Shown in pieces: positions 62,401 to 64,000 of a stretch of 64,000 nt of DNA. Position numbers and translations under genes: made by a program. Source of the stretch: Augochlora pura (lineage: Eukaryota; Arthropoda; Insecta; Hymenoptera; Halictidae); contig NC_135775.1 in NCBI RefSeq assembly GCF_028453695.1, positions 868,001 through 932,000 of the forward strand, in the 5' to 3' direction. Below the pieces are notes generated by a model. That model searched no databases, was not told the origin of the DNA, and saw only the letters and a program-made list of their open reading frames with translations. Positions within the stretch are counted from its first letter, which is position 1. Every line of letters begins with the position of its first letter.

Positions 62401-64000
62401 TCGGAGCTAAGAAAGCATTGATTCGATAAGAATCGAATTTTCATAATTGCGATGCGGTGTTGACTCACGTAATGTATGCGCCGTAATTTTTCACGCATCG
62501 TCCCTCAACTTGGCAACGAAAGCGGACAACTTGGAACGATTCTAAGGGGCTCGTAATCTATAAAATAGAATCTTTATTTTACTCGATTTTATAACTTTTT
62601 ATTCGTTCGATACTAATCGATGTGAAAATTGTAATCGATACGGTTCGAGGTCCGAGACGTTGAAACATTTAGCAGCCGGAGGGACGCGCGGGCGCGGGCG
62701 CGGCGTCTGCACCGGCAGCGAAAAAAGGATGACAAGAAAATCGGAAATACTGAGGATGCGTCGGCGACGGGTAGCAATGACCTTGGGCCGTGTATTGACT
62801 CGGACGTTCCATCTCTTTGTTCCCGACGATTCGTCGGGAAAGTTCTTTCTGCGGATTGGTAGCCCGCGGCCGACGAACCCCGCCATGATTTTGCACGGTG
62901 CTCGAGGTATAGTCTTGTTCCCCGCTCAAGGTTGAACGATGTCTGGGAAAATTTTTCAATTGAAATGGCGCGCGGACAGAAACGCTGCTCCAGGTTGGTA
63001 GGCTATTACCACATAATACCAGTCATGAGAACGCAATGAAACACGGCAACGTGGTAATTGTGCGTGCGTGCGCTATTTAAATTGAATTTGAATATTGGAT
63101 AAAAGCGCGCGCTTTTGCGAAACGCGTTGACGAACGGTCGAACAACTCTTCTGCGCGTTGTTGGTATCGTTATCTCGTGCACGAGTAAATGAAATAATCC
63201 CGCTGAATCGTCATTGTTTATAAACATTAACGTGTGAAGATAAACGTGTAATAACCGGACACGGCGAGCCGTGGCTCTCAACCTCTACGCCGAAAACGAT
63301 TTTCTTCCCGCGTTGTGCTCTGTATTCATTGTTTACTCGCGGAATCGCGTGCCGACGTACTCTTTATAGTTTACGATCTCATCTGCGACGCGCATCGAAT
63401 CGGTCGTTTTTAGCTTTACAGCCACTTGTAAAAACTTGTTAAAGCCGTGCGATCATTTGCAAACGAGGCATGCACGCGTCGGCGGTTGGTTTTTCGCCGG
63501 CAGACAGATTGGTGCCGGCCGTCGCCGTTATCGAAGCAATACGGATGGGAATCTTTTTATTCGACCGTTTAAAGACGTGCAAACTCGATTCAAAGATGGT
63601 AGGCGACCAGCGAGAAGGATGACTGAGATCGCGAAAGGTTTGCAAGTTGAAAGCTAATGTCGAGGTTATGTTTCCAGCGATCGCAAACGTCTTTCGCTGG
63701 CATCGCGATGGAATAAACTTAAATAGACATGAAATTAAAAGGAACAGTGGCGACAACAATGCTTCACGCTCGGCGCTTCCGTGTTCCCTTTATAGTCGAC
63801 TGGGACAGTCCGCTCTCGTGTCAGAAATAATACAGCAGGAAACATGGCGGTCGGTTGTGTCACACGGAGCGCTAATTCCGCGTTGCCGTAAGCCTGGAAA
63901 GTAAAGTAGTACCGTTATCGCAAGGCCGTCGTCGTCCGCGAATCATTGTTTCGATTGATTCGAGTTAGAATGGAACAGGAACGAGAGGAACGGACTATAA
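59493..64000. other. Non-coding stretch to the right edge
   Basis: Alternating AT-rich (59900-60080, 61200-61430) and CpG-rich blocks. No recognisable coding exon, RNA gene or repeat family beyond short words. It may be an intron of a gene continuing past the window. Confidence 0.35.

Noticed and set aside
1..64000. tRNA, rRNA, snRNA and well-known microRNA genes
   Set aside because: I looked by eye for tRNA B-box words in a cloverleaf context and for several conserved insect microRNA mature sequences and found none. A covariance-model search could still reveal weaker hits.
1..64000. Bacterial-type systems (operons, CRISPR, phage or plasmid modules)
   Set aside because: Intron-containing animal genes throughout and no regularly spaced direct repeats; nothing supports a prokaryotic origin.

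Overview
This looks like nuclear DNA from an insect, most likely a hymenopteran (bee, ant or wasp). Genes are split by short GT-AG introns of about 50-110 bp, base composition swings between AT-rich and CpG-dense blocks, dispersed repeats carry ACACCCTGTAT-type ends, and there is a group III secreted phospholipase A2. The order is inferred, not proven. There are no operons, ribosome binding sites, CRISPR arrays, rRNA genes or tRNA genes that I can see.

The left 19 kb is gene-dense. In order: an unexplained open frame at the left edge; a zeta-class glutathione transferase / maleylacetoacetate isomerase (minus, 1170-2167); a small single-pass membrane protein (plus, 4135-4534); the Hippo-pathway scaffold Salvador (minus, 4738-6383, all seven coding exons resolved); an SPSB3-like SPRY/SOCS-box protein (plus, 8380-9652); the 8-oxoguanine DNA glycosylase OGG1 (minus, 9926-11136); and a group III secreted phospholipase A2 with a long pro-region (minus, 12984-18576, with one 4.2 kb intron). 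Every internal splice junction in these models keeps codon phase. The genes have unrelated functions: tyrosine catabolism, growth control, ubiquitin targeting, base-excision repair and secreted lipid hydrolysis. Two copies of a dispersed repeat lie between them.

From 18.6 to 39 kb I recognise no gene. The stretch holds a small element with terminal inverted repeats (19485-19700), a purine-rich block that switches to a pyrimidine-rich block near 22.25 kb, and a few exon-like open segments that may be unknown genes or chance. At 39-42.4 kb on the plus strand lies an eleven-finger C2H2 zinc-finger gene with a glutamine-rich tail. From 42.4 kb to the right edge is about 21 kb, largely CpG-rich with many simple repeats, and no recognisable coding exon. 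It contains two promoter-like segments (about 44.86-45.13 and 59.33-59.49 kb) and could be the 5' end and first introns of a plus-strand gene that continues beyond the window.
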